This document shows, in pieces, positions 36,287 to 45,745 of a stretch of DNA of 54,058 nucleotides. Positions within the stretch are counted from its first letter, which is position 1. Each line of letters opens with the position of its first letter. The notes under the pieces were generated by a model. It did not search any database. It was not told the origin of the DNA and was given only the letters and a program-made list of their open reading frames with translations. The DNA is from Stentor roeselii (lineage: Eukaryota > Ciliophora > Heterotrichea > Heterotrichida > Stentoridae), in contig RSEH01000293.1 of assembly GCA_006503475.1 (NCBI GenBank), forward strand, positions 1 to 54,058. Reading direction: 5' to 3'. A program made the position numbers and the translations under genes.

Positions 36287-38941
36287 ATGGGAAATTGTTT
36301 CATGAACAAACACGCAGAGACCGATTTAGAAGAGCCAGACGAGCGAAACGCTTCAATCAACAAAAGCCTCTGTGAGAACCGAAGCCAGATCTCAATGCAA
36401 GTAGGAGACCGAAGCCGTTCACGTCGAGTATCTGAGCGATCAACAATATCTCAATCAAATCATTACTTCTTTCCCAACATCGAGCCAACCAACCCATTAA
36501 AAACCTCGAAAGACCTGGACTTCATTCACAACATTCTCTCAAGTCACTTCCTTTACAGTCACCTATCAAAAGACCAGCAGATTCTAATAATTTCTCAAAT
36601 TCGACATCTTGACGTCCCTGCCTCTCAGCCTATCATCTTGCAGGACAAGTTCAGTGAATACTTCTGGCTTATTCAAAAAGGCACTGTTGAAGTCTTTAAT
36701 CAGGCAAAACCAAGAGCGCTTCTTAAAAGTGGAGACTGGATTGGACAGATCTCGCTTATTAGCAACTCTTTACAGACTTCTACTTATAAAACTATTGAAG
36801 CTTGTGCTTTTTGGATCTTGGAGAGAAGCTGTTTGAGAACTATTTTGCAGCAGGTTAATTCTGCTGAATATGCTGAAAATAAGTGCTTTTTGGAATCGGT
36901 ACCAATTTTTAGCATTTTGAATAAAACTCAGAGGGAATTGCTTTTGAGCTCGGCTACTACTTTGAGTTATTTCGAACAGCAGGTTATTGTTTCTGAAGGT
37001 GACCCGGGTGATTTATTTTTCCTAATAAAAGAAGGTCAAATCGAATGTCGCAAAGATGGAAAATTCATCAGAACAATGTCAGCAGGTGAGTACTTCGGCG
37101 AGCAGGCCTTTCTCTACGGTACCCCAAGAACAGCAACAGTCTCATCAGTGACAAAAGTGAAATGCTTAGCAGTATCAAGAGACGACCTAACAAAAGCCCT
37201 TGGCAACCAACTATCCCAAATAATTTACAAGAACTCTCTGAAGATGGCCTTTGAAAAAAGCCGTCTAATCAGTAGTCTAACATCATCACAGATGACAGAT
37301 CTTATCAGCAAAATGACAGTCCAAACCTTCGAAGACGGAGAAGTCGTGATCCGCAAGGGAACCATCAAGTCCGAGTCAATGTTTGTGGTACTCAATGGAA
37401 AACTCAATGAATTCAGTGGAACCACTTCAAACATCTGGCAAGTCCTCAGTATATTGGGAGAAGAAGAACTGGTAAAAAGAGAAAATTCCTGTTATTTTGA
37501 TGTACTTGCTTCTGGAAGGACTGATGTCGCTTCAATTGGTAGAAATGAATTTGAGTCAGTTCTAGGAAAAATCGCTGGAACTCAAATTAACACCCAGTTG
37601 TTAAGCACTTTTAAAAAACTCTATCTTTTCCGGTCACTTTCAAATGAAAGTCTGAAAAATTTGATTGAAAACCTGAGAATTGAAGAGTTTGAGGAAAATA
37701 AAACGATTTTTATGCAAGGTTCTCAAGGTGAGGCGTTTTACATCATCAAGCAAGGCATTGTCGATATATATAAAGACGATGTTCTCATCAGAAGTATTAA
37801 TAAACTTGATTACTTCGGCGAAAGAGCTCTTCTCTTTGACGAGCCTCGAAGTGCGACTGTCAAAACTCATGAGCGAGTCGAATGCTGGGTGTTAAAAAAG
37901 TCAGACTTTCTTCAAATCATCGATGAAAGGATTCGAAATCTGCTTCACAAGCGAATCAAACTGCAAGACACCAACGTCGACCTTTCTGACCTTTTAATCA
38001 TTAAAAAACTCGGAAGTGGAATGTTGGGAGAGGTCTTTTTAACAATGAGCTTAAAAAACAACCAGCTTTACGCCCTTAAAGCGATTGACCGACATAAAAT
38101 TGACAATGCAAAAATTCAAGATAATCTCATGTTAGAAAGAAAGATACTCATGCAACTTGACCATTGCTTGATACTCAAACTTATCAAAACTTTTAAAGAT
38201 CGACGAAGAGTTTATTTTTTACTTGAATACGTTCAGGGTGCTGACATGTTTGATGTCATTCGAGAACTTGGACTACTTTCAAATGAAGATGCAAAGTTTT
38301 ATACTTGTTGCTTGTTGATTATTCTTGAACATCTTCATGAACGAGAAATCGTTTATCGTGACTTGAAACCAGAAAATGTCATGACTGATGAAGAGGGTTA
38401 CCCAAAGTTAATAGACTTCGGAACTGCGAAGATTGTAAGTGGCAGGACTTATACTTTAATTGGAACTCCACATTATATGGCTCCTGAGGTAATTATGGGG
38501 AAAGGGTATAATATGAATGCTGACTACTGGAGTCTTGGAATCATGATCTATGAGTTCATGTGTGGAGGGGTACCTTTTGGTGAAGAAGATAATGATTCTT
38601 ATACGATTTTTGAAAAGATTTTAAATGGGAAAGTGTTTTATCCTCCCAGTGCAACACCTGCTAAGGAAATTCAGGTTTTCATTGAAAAGCTGCTGAGTAA
38701 AAACCCCGCATTGAGAATTGGAGGAAGTTATGAAAACCTCAGAAGCCAGGCTTGGATTAAAGATATGGACTGGGAGGGACTCATTGAAAAAAAGTTCATC
38801 GCTCCTTATACTCCTGACCTCCCAAATCTCCAGTGGGATATCAATAAAGCTGTTTCGAAGAAAACTATGCTTGAAAGTTTTCCTGTTACTCAAAATTTGA
38901 TAGAAAGACAGAATAGCAAGGCTTGGGATTCAGAATTTTGA
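36287..38941 (+). CDS. cGMP-dependent-type protein kinase, N-myristoylated, four cyclic-nucleotide domains
   Basis: 884 residues from the ATG at 36287, beginning MGNCFMNKH, a myristoylation and palmitoylation signal. Four cyclic-nucleotide-binding domains follow. The second and fourth have canonical phosphate-binding cassettes, FGEQAFLYGTPRTATV (270-285) and FGERALLFDEPRSATV (510-525). The first and third lack them and are probably structural. The AGC kinase domain has GSGMLGEV (576-583), Lys598 in YALK, YRDLKPEN (690-697), DFG (710-712) and APE (732-734), so it should be active. The four-domain layout matches PKGs of apicomplexans and ciliates. A cGMP response is inferred; the Thr/Ser in the cassettes (PRTATV, PRSATV) is compatible with it. 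It stops at TGA. Confidence 0.95.
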   Translation: MGNCFMNKHAETDLEEPDERNASINKSLCENRSQISMQVGDRSRSRRVSERSTISQSNHYFFPNIEPTNPLKTSKDLDFIHNILSSHFLYSHLSKDQQILIISQIRHLDVPASQPIILQDKFSEYFWLIQKGTVEVFNQAKPRALLKSGDWIGQISLISNSLQTSTYKTIEACAFWILERSCLRTILQQVNSAEYAENKCFLESVPIFSILNKTQRELLLSSATTLSYFEQQVIVSEGDPGDLFFLIKEGQIECRKDGKFIRTMSAGEYFGEQAFLYGTPRTATVSSVTKVKCLAVSRDDLTKALGNQLSQIIYKNSLKMAFEKSRLISSLTSSQMTDLISKMTVQTFEDGEVVIRKGTIKSESMFVVLNGKLNEFSGTTSNIWQVLSILGEEELVKRENSCYFDVLASGRTDVASIGRNEFESVLGKIAGTQINTQLLSTFKKLYLFRSLSNESLKNLIENLRIEEFEENKTIFMQGSQGEAFYIIKQGIVDIYKDDVLIRSINKLDYFGERALLFDEPRSATVKTHERVECWVLKKSDFLQIIDERIRNLLHKRIKLQDTNVDLSDLLIIKKLGSGMLGEVFLTMSLKNNQLYALKAIDRHKIDNAKIQDNLMLERKILMQLDHCLILKLIKTFKDRRRVYFLLEYVQGADMFDVIRELGLLSNEDAKFYTCCLLIILEHLHEREIVYRDLKPENVMTDEEGYPKLIDFGTAKIVSGRTYTLIGTPHYMAPEVIMGKGYNMNADYWSLGIMIYEFMCGGVPFGEEDNDSYTIFEKILNGKVFYPPSATPAKEIQVFIEKLLSKNPALRIGGSYENLRSQAWIKDMDWEGLIEKKFIAPYTPDLPNLQWDINKAVSKKTMLESFPVTQNLIERQNSKAWDSEF

Positions 38942-39275
38942 ATTATTATTTAGATAATTGAAATTATGTAATTTTTTTGAGTTTGGTTTTGGATGAAAAA
39001 ATCGATTTTTTGTGATTTAGGAATTTTTTTAGGGGTTTTTTTGAAATTACTGGATTTTCTGTGATTATTGTTGATTATCTAAGGTTTAATTGATATCAAC
39101 CCAGAAATTTTTTAAGTCTTAAGAAAATTCCTTAAAATAAGAAAATTTACTCAAAGCTGTTGAACTATCTTGCCCTTAATCTAAACTAATCTAAAAAATC
39201 TTAATTTAAAAGAAATAGATGACTTGCTGGAAAACGAATATTGAAGAAAGCATTTCCTATACAATTTTTATTATT
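38942..39275. other. Intergenic region, C-depleted first half
   Basis: 334 nt without a gene. Across 38941-39060 I count 3 C in 120 nt on the + strand, downstream of a + gene. The second half returns to ordinary AT-rich sequence. Confidence 0.55.
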
Positions 39276-39590
39276 ATGGGAAGTACATGCTCGATGGGTT
39301 GCTGCGGGGACAGAGTAATGACTGAAATCTTTGTCGATCCTCTCGTGTTTCAGGATTCTCAGAGCTACAGAGCGAATTTCGTACATCATGAAGCAGTTTT
39401 AGAAAGTATTGAACAGGTGAATTTGAGAGGAACGGACTTTGATGATATGGATAAAATTAATAAATTACTTGCTAATGCTGAGCAAAGAATAGTCGAGCAA
39501 CTCAGTATTTCTTCGAAGAATAGTCAAGTCTCGAATAGACCTTTGAAAAAACAGAAAAACAAGAATAAAAAAAGAGCAGTTTGGAAATAA
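39276..39590 (+). CDS. Small myristoylated/palmitoylated hypothetical protein
   Basis: I choose the ATG at 39276, giving 104 residues that begin MGSTCSMGCCGDR: Gly2 for myristate and Cys5, Cys9, Cys10 for palmitate. An in-frame ATG at 39219 would add 19 residues and hide this signal. The middle is acidic, with an amphipathic helix (DDMDKINKLLANAEQRIVEQ). The C-terminus is strongly basic (RPLKKQKNKNKKR), which could reinforce binding to acidic lipids. It probably sits on the inner plasma or vesicle membrane. No family is recognised. Confidence 0.7.
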   Translation: MGSTCSMGCCGDRVMTEIFVDPLVFQDSQSYRANFVHHEAVLESIEQVNLRGTDFDDMDKINKLLANAEQRIVEQLSISSKNSQVSNRPLKKQKNKNKKRAVWK

Positions 39591-40051
39591 TTAAGTTTAA
39601 TTTTGTATTATAGGATAAAATTTAGAAAGTTGATGAAGTTCATTGTTTGAACATCTGTTCTTGCAGGTAAAAGTCTATTTGAAAGTTTTAGTCAAGAAAA
39701 ATTATTTTTTAGTCTCGTGAAATCTTAATCTTGACTAATATGATGTTGTATCTCTGTTTAATCTAAATAACTAGCAAATTTGTTCCATTTAAACTTAAGG
39801 AAATTAAGATGGTTACTTCGATTGAAAAATAAGAGAATTTCAGGAAGATGCTTATGTAAATTGCACTTAAAATTGAACGAAACTTTACTTTTAATTGATT
39901 ATGTTCGAGAGAAAATTTATACGAAAAAGAAGTGTTTTAATTGGATTTAAACATTATATTAAAATTTTAGATTATTTATCGTGGTTTAATCGCTGTAGGC
40001 TTATCAATTTTAAGATTCAAAAGAAGATCTAAGAAAATTGCAAAAAAAATC

Positions 40052-40270
40052 ATGGGCGAATATTATAGGATTCCATTTCACTTTTTGTCAAATGAAATGG
40101 TAAATTTTATAAATGTTGAGTATCATTTCCTTATACTTATTAAACAAGAAAATCATTTTATTGGAATAAACTTCAAGATTTCTTGTCTTGATTCCAGTTT
40201 TCGATCAATTTTATTGACGTACTTTATTCAAATCTTAAAATTTTTCAGCAAATTTTCAAATAAACCATAA
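40052..40270 (+). CDS. Doubtful small ORF, 72 aa
   Basis: ATG-initiated, rich in Phe, Ile and Asn, with no domain or clear membrane helix. It has no TATAA directly in front. It is probably a chance frame in AT-rich DNA. Confidence 0.18.
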   Translation: MGEYYRIPFHFLSNEMVNFINVEYHFLILIKQENHFIGINFKISCLDSSFRSILLTYFIQILKFFSKFSNKP

Positions 40271-40520
40271 TATTGAATAAATAGAAATTATTATTTCAAG
40301 ATTTTGAAAAGAAGTATAAAACATTTTCTAGATTGAACTAATCTTTATCTACTCTAAACCCTTTTAAAGGCTACACCACTCATCGTATTAAATATAAGAA
40401 TACTTTAAGTAACAAAAAAAAATTTAATTGTGATGAATTTCCTTAATTCTCTGATATCTTTAAATCTTACATATTGTATAATTCAGATTCAAACTTTTAA
40501 AAATTCGTAAACTTGGCCAT

Positions 40521-40525
40521 TATAA
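40521..40525 (+). promoter_or_regulatory. TATAA element touching the start codon
   Basis: TATAA lies directly before the ATG at 40526. Confidence 0.45.
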
Positions 40526-43500
40526 ATGCACGGATTAGTCAACAACCGGATCAGCAAGGCCAAAAAGACCTTTTTCAGGACATATATCCTCCTAAGGCAA
40601 GAAAAAATACTTCCTAAGAGACTTTCTCAACCACTCACAATGATTCTTCTACTGCTAAAGCACTTGAATTACCTGTCATTAATCACATTTTCAGGTACTT
40701 TTATTCCATTTTACTTCGACTCTCTTTACCTTCCATCTCTTTTAGCCTACACAAGGCTAGATGTAATTTTCCTGAAAGTATTCGGCCATGATTACAGTTC
40801 ATTTATTTTCTTGGCAATCTTGTTGACTAATATATTATTTAAAGCAATTACTTTCTTGCAGGTATTGCTAAGGAAAAGGATTTTTCTGGTTTTTTTCCTG
40901 ATTTTCATCGAATTAACCAACGAGTTTTTAATGCATGCTTTAAGGATTCCGATTTTGAGATTTTGCATTAATAATGGAATTGACTCTCAAAAAAGTACAG
41001 ACCCAGTTGAATATTCATCTGATTATTCATCATCTGGATCAGTCAACAGCGTGGTTTATTTTGTTATTTTCCTGATGATGTTGACCGTTTTATCATTTGA
41101 AACAATTTTCAACAACTTTCCGAATTACTCTAAACAAGACTTCAGTTATTCAAGTAGTTTAATGCAAATGAAAGAACTGGGTGTTGGAGTGCTTTTGAAT
41201 CTTTTAAGTGTCTTGTTCGAAAGAAGGATTCTTTTTGTTTTTTCAATGATCATGTCATTAATTTCTGCTTATTCTTATTACCTTTCCCTGCCATTTTACA
41301 ATGACTACCTCAACATTTTTTACATTCAAAACTGGTTGGCTCTCGCGTTGTTGTCATTCCTACTGATTCTCTCCGAGATATACCAAAACTTCTACGTAAT
41401 TGAAGTAGTCTTCCCTTTTCTTTACTTTTCTCTACTTTTTCTCAGTAGGGAAGCTGTTAAACGACGAATACGAAAAATCACTTCGAAGACCTCAGCGAAA
41501 GACCCTTTCACTTATGAGCTAATCATCCGTTACTCGTTATTTTCCGGAAAAAACCTGGAAGAAAACAAAGAAAACTTCAGGACTTGCACTAAAAAATTTT
41601 TCGACTTCAGCCTTTTCTATGTCTGGGAAAGTTTCGTGACTTTAAAATACGGAAAAGATAAAAAAATGGCTTTAATGAAACTAGCGAAGGTCAACATGTG
41701 CAAGTTCAAAGGAAACTTGAGTGATGCAGATTTTCTGAAAACTTTCAAATATTTCTTCAATATTGAAGTAGAGTTTTACGCTTTTTGTTTATTTGAGAAG
41801 ATCATTGCGGACTACCCTGATGCAAGCATTGACATCTTGTTGATTAACTTTTTTTACTATTTAAACTCTTTTAAAACTGATGAGGCCAGTTTACTTCAAG
41901 ACATTTCCCAATTTATTCTTATTTTTTCTGACCCTGAAAGCCAGACAAAGCGAGTGCAAGACTTGATCAGCACAATTGGAGACCGCATTAAAAGTCACCA
42001 AGAAAAATACTTCAAATCAACGAAAAAGTTTGGAATAAAAAAAGAGTTTCAAGTAATGTTTCAAAGTTTTTGCAGTGAAGTTGTTCGACAAGAGGTGAAT
42101 TTAAATATTCATAAAAGTGAAGAGGTTTTGAAAATCGATATAAAAAAATTAAGTAAAAAAATTTCTACAGTTGAAGATGGAGGAGCGATTCTTATTGTCA
42201 GTGGAAATGCTTCGAATATCGGGACTGTTTTATATGCGAATAAAAAAGCTTGTGAACTTCTCAGTTATTCTAGTGATCTGGGCATTGTCGGTACTTGCTT
42301 CACACGCTTGATCCCTCCACCTTTTGACGCGATTCACAAAAATGTGTTGATGAAATTTATCATGTTTGGTGAATCCTCTGAACTCTCCAGAAGCCATTTT
42401 TGCATACTTGATAAAAATAGATTCTGCGTCGAAGTTGCCATGCACTTAAAACTCTCTTTTTATAAAGGAAATGCGTTTTTTATCACAAGGTTCAAAAAAA
42501 TGATTCCTAGTAAAAACTTGATTCTTACACAAAAAAACTGGAAAATTTGTGGATTTTCAAAAAAAGTGCAGAATTTTTTTGAGGTTTTTTCAGAGAATCT
42601 TCTTGTTATTATGCCGAAACTTTCAGAGTATTTAGAAAGGTTCGGAGAAAATAAGAGTTTTTTGTATGAAGGGAGGTTTTTGTTAAAATTGCATTCTTTG
42701 AGGATTGATTCTTATGTTTTGAATATTGTTTACATTGACGAGGCGAAAGCTTTGGATTTTGATTATTATGAAAAAATCAACATGGAGTCAACTTTTCTTC
42801 TGAATGAGAAAAAATTTGAGGATGAAGAGAAAAGTAATGATTTTACTGAAAAAAATGTAAAAGATGACCTTGAAAATAATGACAGTAGTTTTAAACTAGC
42901 TAACAAGGTGAAAGGTTGGGAAAGAAACATGAAAATCATTGAATTTTTTAGGGTTTTTTTCAAGGTTTTTGTGTTTCTTGACTTTTTGATACTTTTGACT
43001 GTTCTTTTCATTGTTGTTCAGTTTTCACAGTCAAGTGAAGCAAGTTCTACTGTTTTAAGTATTGGATTAATGAGGTTTTTGTCGATGTCTTCCTTATCAA
43101 GTATCCAGTCCTTAACTCTCCTGCACTATAATTACACAGTTTTCTACTCTGAAGACCACTACAGAGAAAACTTGAAAAATAACTCAGAAAAACTTGAAAG
43201 TCTTTTAAAAAAATACGAAAAAATCACTTTGCCCTTTTCAAAATCATCAAAACCTTACTTCGGACAAAAGATTTTCGATGTTTTTTTTGAGAATAATGAA
43301 GAAATTTACACAAAAAAAAGGACTCTTTTTGACTGCATCAAACTTTTAATTAAATATTCTGAGACTCTTTCTGAAAGACCTTTAAAGAGCTTTGAAGGTG
43401 AAGAACTTTCATTTATCTATAAAAACATTCCATTCGGATACCTGAAGTCTTTAAATGATACTGTTTTTGAAGTGATGTCAGATACTTTAGAAGCTGAGGC

Positions 43501-44506
43501 GAATATGTTTGAAACTCTTCTCCTCTGCGAGCTGGTTCTAGTAATCTTGCCAGTTTCCCTGATATTTTTTTCAGTGTTTTGTCTTGCTTCCCTTGAAAGA
43601 TCAAACAGTTTTTTGTGGTCAAAAATGGAAAAGGTTGACTTTCGAAGTCTCCAAGTTCAATACAACAAAATCACGAAAAGACTTCAAGATTTGCATTCAA
43701 TCGAAAACCCACTAAAGACTTTCGAGAAGTTTTCCAAACAAAAACGGAAAGAAATGATTATCTGGATTCCTCTATTCAAAGTTTCTTTACTTTTCGTTAT
43801 CTCTCTCGGAATCTACTTCAATTCACTTTACGGACCTCAAAACAAGCTGAAAGAAATCATTTTTCAAGACCTGAACCACATCAACTATGGAGGGATGAGG
43901 AGGATGATGAGTCCTTTGTCGTTGTTTTGGGCGAGAAATGCATATTTGGAGAAATTTCAGATTAATTTATATGAAGAATCATTTAAATTCAACAATTTTG
44001 GTAGTTCAGCTGATGTCCTTTACGAACTTTTAGATGATTTTCGCTCATTTCAAGATGATTTAATGAAGAAATTTTACAAAGAGCCTTTAAATGAGTATAA
44101 CTTTGAAGATTATCACAATTTTATGTATGGGTCTTCTTGTGTGTTTGTGAAAAATGCGACTGAGTGCTCGAATAGCATTATTGGAAAAGGTGTTCATCTC
44201 GGTTTAATTGCTTTTCTTCAAGATATCAAGGGAGTCGTTGAAGGAAATGAGAAATTCGATTTGAAACGTTTGGCTGCTATTGAAAAAAATAGCTATGATA
44301 TTGGAAATAGCTTTGTTTCTGCTATGGATATTTTTTTTAATGCTACCCAAAAAATCGTTGATAATTGTTTGTTTACCTCGAAAATAATGGCGATGCTTTT
44401 TGGTACTTTCATCTGGGTTTATTATGCTTTTATAGGGAAAAATATCTCGGCTCAGATTAGGAAAATTCTGGAGAATATGGCTTTTGTTGCTGGGATGTTT
44501 TATTAA
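40526..44506 (+). CDS. TmcB-like multi-pass membrane protein with PAS domain, 1326 aa
   Basis: An N-terminal block of about six to eight hydrophobic helices (about 34-300) is followed by a cytosolic helical, TPR-like region (about 330-540). A PAS-like domain at about 545-670 includes AILIVSGNASNIGTVLYANK and CELLSYSSDLGIVGT. A second membrane block has helices near 808-830, 995-1025, 1076-1100 and 1285-1305, with large presumably extracellular loops between them. This is the layout of the ciliate/Dictyostelium TmcB (tiny macrocysts B) family, which is greatly expanded in ciliates. PAS domains sense redox, light or ligands, but no cofactor can be deduced. It is one uninterrupted frame ending in TAA. 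The membrane signalling role is inferred. Confidence 0.82.
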   Translation: MHGLVNNRISKAKKTFFRTYILLRQEKILPKRLSQPLTMILLLLKHLNYLSLITFSGTFIPFYFDSLYLPSLLAYTRLDVIFLKVFGHDYSSFIFLAILLTNILFKAITFLQVLLRKRIFLVFFLIFIELTNEFLMHALRIPILRFCINNGIDSQKSTDPVEYSSDYSSSGSVNSVVYFVIFLMMLTVLSFETIFNNFPNYSKQDFSYSSSLMQMKELGVGVLLNLLSVLFERRILFVFSMIMSLISAYSYYLSLPFYNDYLNIFYIQNWLALALLSFLLILSEIYQNFYVIEVVFPFLYFSLLFLSREAVKRRIRKITSKTSAKDPFTYELIIRYSLFSGKNLEENKENFRTCTKKFFDFSLFYVWESFVTLKYGKDKKMALMKLAKVNMCKFKGNLSDADFLKTFKYFFNIEVEFYAFCLFEKIIADYPDASIDILLINFFYYLNSFKTDEASLLQDISQFILIFSDPESQTKRVQDLISTIGDRIKSHQEKYFKSTKKFGIKKEFQVMFQSFCSEVVRQEVNLNIHKSEEVLKIDIKKLSKKISTVEDGGAILIVSGNASNIGTVLYANKKACELLSYSSDLGIVGTCFTRLIPPPFDAIHKNVLMKFIMFGESSELSRSHFCILDKNRFCVEVAMHLKLSFYKGNAFFITRFKKMIPSKNLILTQKNWKICGFSKKVQNFFEVFSENLLVIMPKLSEYLERFGENKSFLYEGRFLLKLHSLRIDSYVLNIVYIDEAKALDFDYYEKINMESTFLLNEKKFEDEEKSNDFTEKNVKDDLENNDSSFKLANKVKGWERNMKIIEFFRVFFKVFVFLDFLILLTVLFIVVQFSQSSEASSTVLSIGLMRFLSMSSLSSIQSLTLLHYNYTVFYSEDHYRENLKNNSEKLESLLKKYEKITLPFSKSSKPYFGQKIFDVFFENNEEIYTKKRTLFDCIKLLIKYSETLSERPLKSFEGEELSFIYKNIPFGYLKSLNDTVFEVMSDTLEAEANMFETLLLCELVLVILPVSLIFFSVFCLASLERSNSFLWSKMEKVDFRSLQVQYNKITKRLQDLHSIENPLKTFEKFSKQKRKEMIIWIPLFKVSLLFVISLGIYFNSLYGPQNKLKEIIFQDLNHINYGGMRRMMSPLSLFWARNAYLEKFQINLYEESFKFNNFGSSADVLYELLDDFRSFQDDLMKKFYKEPLNEYNFEDYHNFMYGSSCVFVKNATECSNSIIGKGVHLGLIAFLQDIKGVVEGNEKFDLKRLAAIEKNSYDIGNSFVSAMDIFFNATQKIVDNCLFTSKIMAMLFGTFIWVYYAFIGKNISAQIRKILENMAFVAGMFY

Positions 44507-44840
44507 TAGAGAGATTGATTTAAAAGATTAGTCTAAAGGTTAAAATTAGTTTTCCTTTCTTAAAATCAATGAATATTTATAATAAGAAATTTTAACTAAT
44601 GTAGATTAAAAATTATTTAACCACTAAAAACCCTTTTTCCTAAAAAATTTCCAAATTACAACAAAATCCATCAACCAACATCTAAAAACATTATTTCAAT
44701 CCATCCAAAAAAAAAACTAAATTTCCCATAAAAAATCCTTAAAACCCAATCTCAAATCCATCACTCCTTCTCACCCAACCTAAAACCCATCTAAGCCATC
44801 CCAAAACAAATCTGTTTAATTCCAAATAAACCCTAAAAAA
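44507..44840. other. Intergenic region with a 236-nt G-depleted leader
   Basis: 334 nt without a gene. From 44605 to 44840, directly upstream of SEC13, the + strand has only 2 G (44795 and 44813 or its immediate neighbour) by hand count; the rest is A, C and T. The first part, after the TmcB-like gene, is instead G/A/T-rich with few C. Confidence 0.65.
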
Positions 44841-45731
44841 ATGAAGCTAGAAAGTAACCTAGAAGGTTCAATATCCTGTTCCCAATTCGACTTCAGCGGA
44901 AAACGTTTAGCAGTAGTAAACTCCGACCGTATAATCCGTCTCTACACCTACAACGAAGCCAACCTTTCGGAGATAGCTCGTCTAGACTCGCACTTGGGAG
45001 AGATCCTTTCAATATCCTGGTCGCACCCAAAGTTCCACTCTCTTCTGGCATCATCAGGTACCGACCGAAAACTTCTAATCTGGCGCGAGCAGTCCTTACG
45101 TAGCTGGTCAGTGATCTACGAGCAAAGCGAGTCATCTCTAATCAACTGCATTTCTTTTTCACCCTGGGAACTCGGACTGAAGCTATTAGCAGGTCTCGAG
45201 GACGGGTCAGTTCTTTTGATTTCCTACAAGACCAGCTGGTCCAGTGAGAAATTTCAAGGCCACAGCTGTTCAATCACGTCACTCGCCTGGGGCAGTCCTT
45301 TATCACTTCAAACTTCTTCACAAGAAGCAACTTTTCGCTTTATTCTCGGTACAAGTGATGGAAAGCTTAAAGTTTGCACCCAGTTTGAAGCGAGTTTAGA
45401 GTCAGAAGTCCTTGAAAAACACACAGGGTGCATAACAGACGTCGCTTGGAACCCTTCCATGTCTTCTTCTAAAGAAATCTTCGCATCTGCTGCTGAAAGA
45501 GTCGTGATTATTTGGGTCAAGTACCTGGATGACCGCTGTTGGAAGGCGAAAGATATTCTCTCGTTTCCTGGACCTGTATGGAAAATCAGTTGGAATATTC
45601 TTGGAAACTCTTTAGCGATCAGTGCAGCTGATAATTACACCCGCGTCGTCAAGGAAAATAATGAAGAAAACTGGAAAGTCTTTCAACAAATAAGCCCGAA
45701 AGGTGAAGTGACTGATTTAGCTGAAAGTTAG
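44841..45731 (+). CDS. SEC13: SEC13, COPII coat and nuclear-pore WD40 protein
   Basis: 296 residues, normal for Sec13 (about 300). Six WD40-type blades are visible. FSGKRLAVVNSDRIIRLY (about 19-36) and ILSISWSHPKFHSLLAS followed by DRKLLIWRE (about 55-82) match the SEC13 signature of a W(A/S)HP motif and a D(R)K..IW end. CISFSPWELGLKLLAG, ITSLAWG, ITDVAWNPS and VWKISWNILGNSLAIS mark later blades, the last being the typical VW.VSW..xxN.LA.S motif. Sec13 pairs with Sec31 in COPII vesicles and with Nup145C/Nup96 in the nuclear pore. The next gene starts only 14 nt downstream. Confidence 0.94.
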   Translation: MKLESNLEGSISCSQFDFSGKRLAVVNSDRIIRLYTYNEANLSEIARLDSHLGEILSISWSHPKFHSLLASSGTDRKLLIWREQSLRSWSVIYEQSESSLINCISFSPWELGLKLLAGLEDGSVLLISYKTSWSSEKFQGHSCSITSLAWGSPLSLQTSSQEATFRFILGTSDGKLKVCTQFEASLESEVLEKHTGCITDVAWNPSMSSSKEIFASAAERVVIIWVKYLDDRCWKAKDILSFPGPVWKISWNILGNSLAISAADNYTRVVKENNEENWKVFQQISPKGEVTDLAES

Positions 45732-45735
45732 TTGT

Positions 45736-45740
45736 TATAA
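45736..45740 (+). promoter_or_regulatory. TATAA element inside a 14-nt intergenic spacer
   Basis: The whole spacer between the SEC13 stop (45731) and the next ATG (45746) is 14 nt and contains TATAA, as expected if each gene has its own minimal promoter at the start codon. Confidence 0.4.
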
Positions 45741-45745
45741 TTTAA

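Larger units (their letters stand above)
39591..40525. other. Intergenic stretch
   Basis: 935 nt with no convincing gene, RNA or repeat. A doubtful 72-residue ORF at 40052-40270 is listed separately. The right end carries TATAA touching the next ATG. Confidence 0.55.

Noticed and set aside
38939-38941. TGA read as Trp, as in Blepharisma-type codes
   Set aside because: Conserved Trp positions (for example DYWSLG in the kinase) use TGG, long ORFs contain no internal TGA, and several genes end cleanly at TGA.
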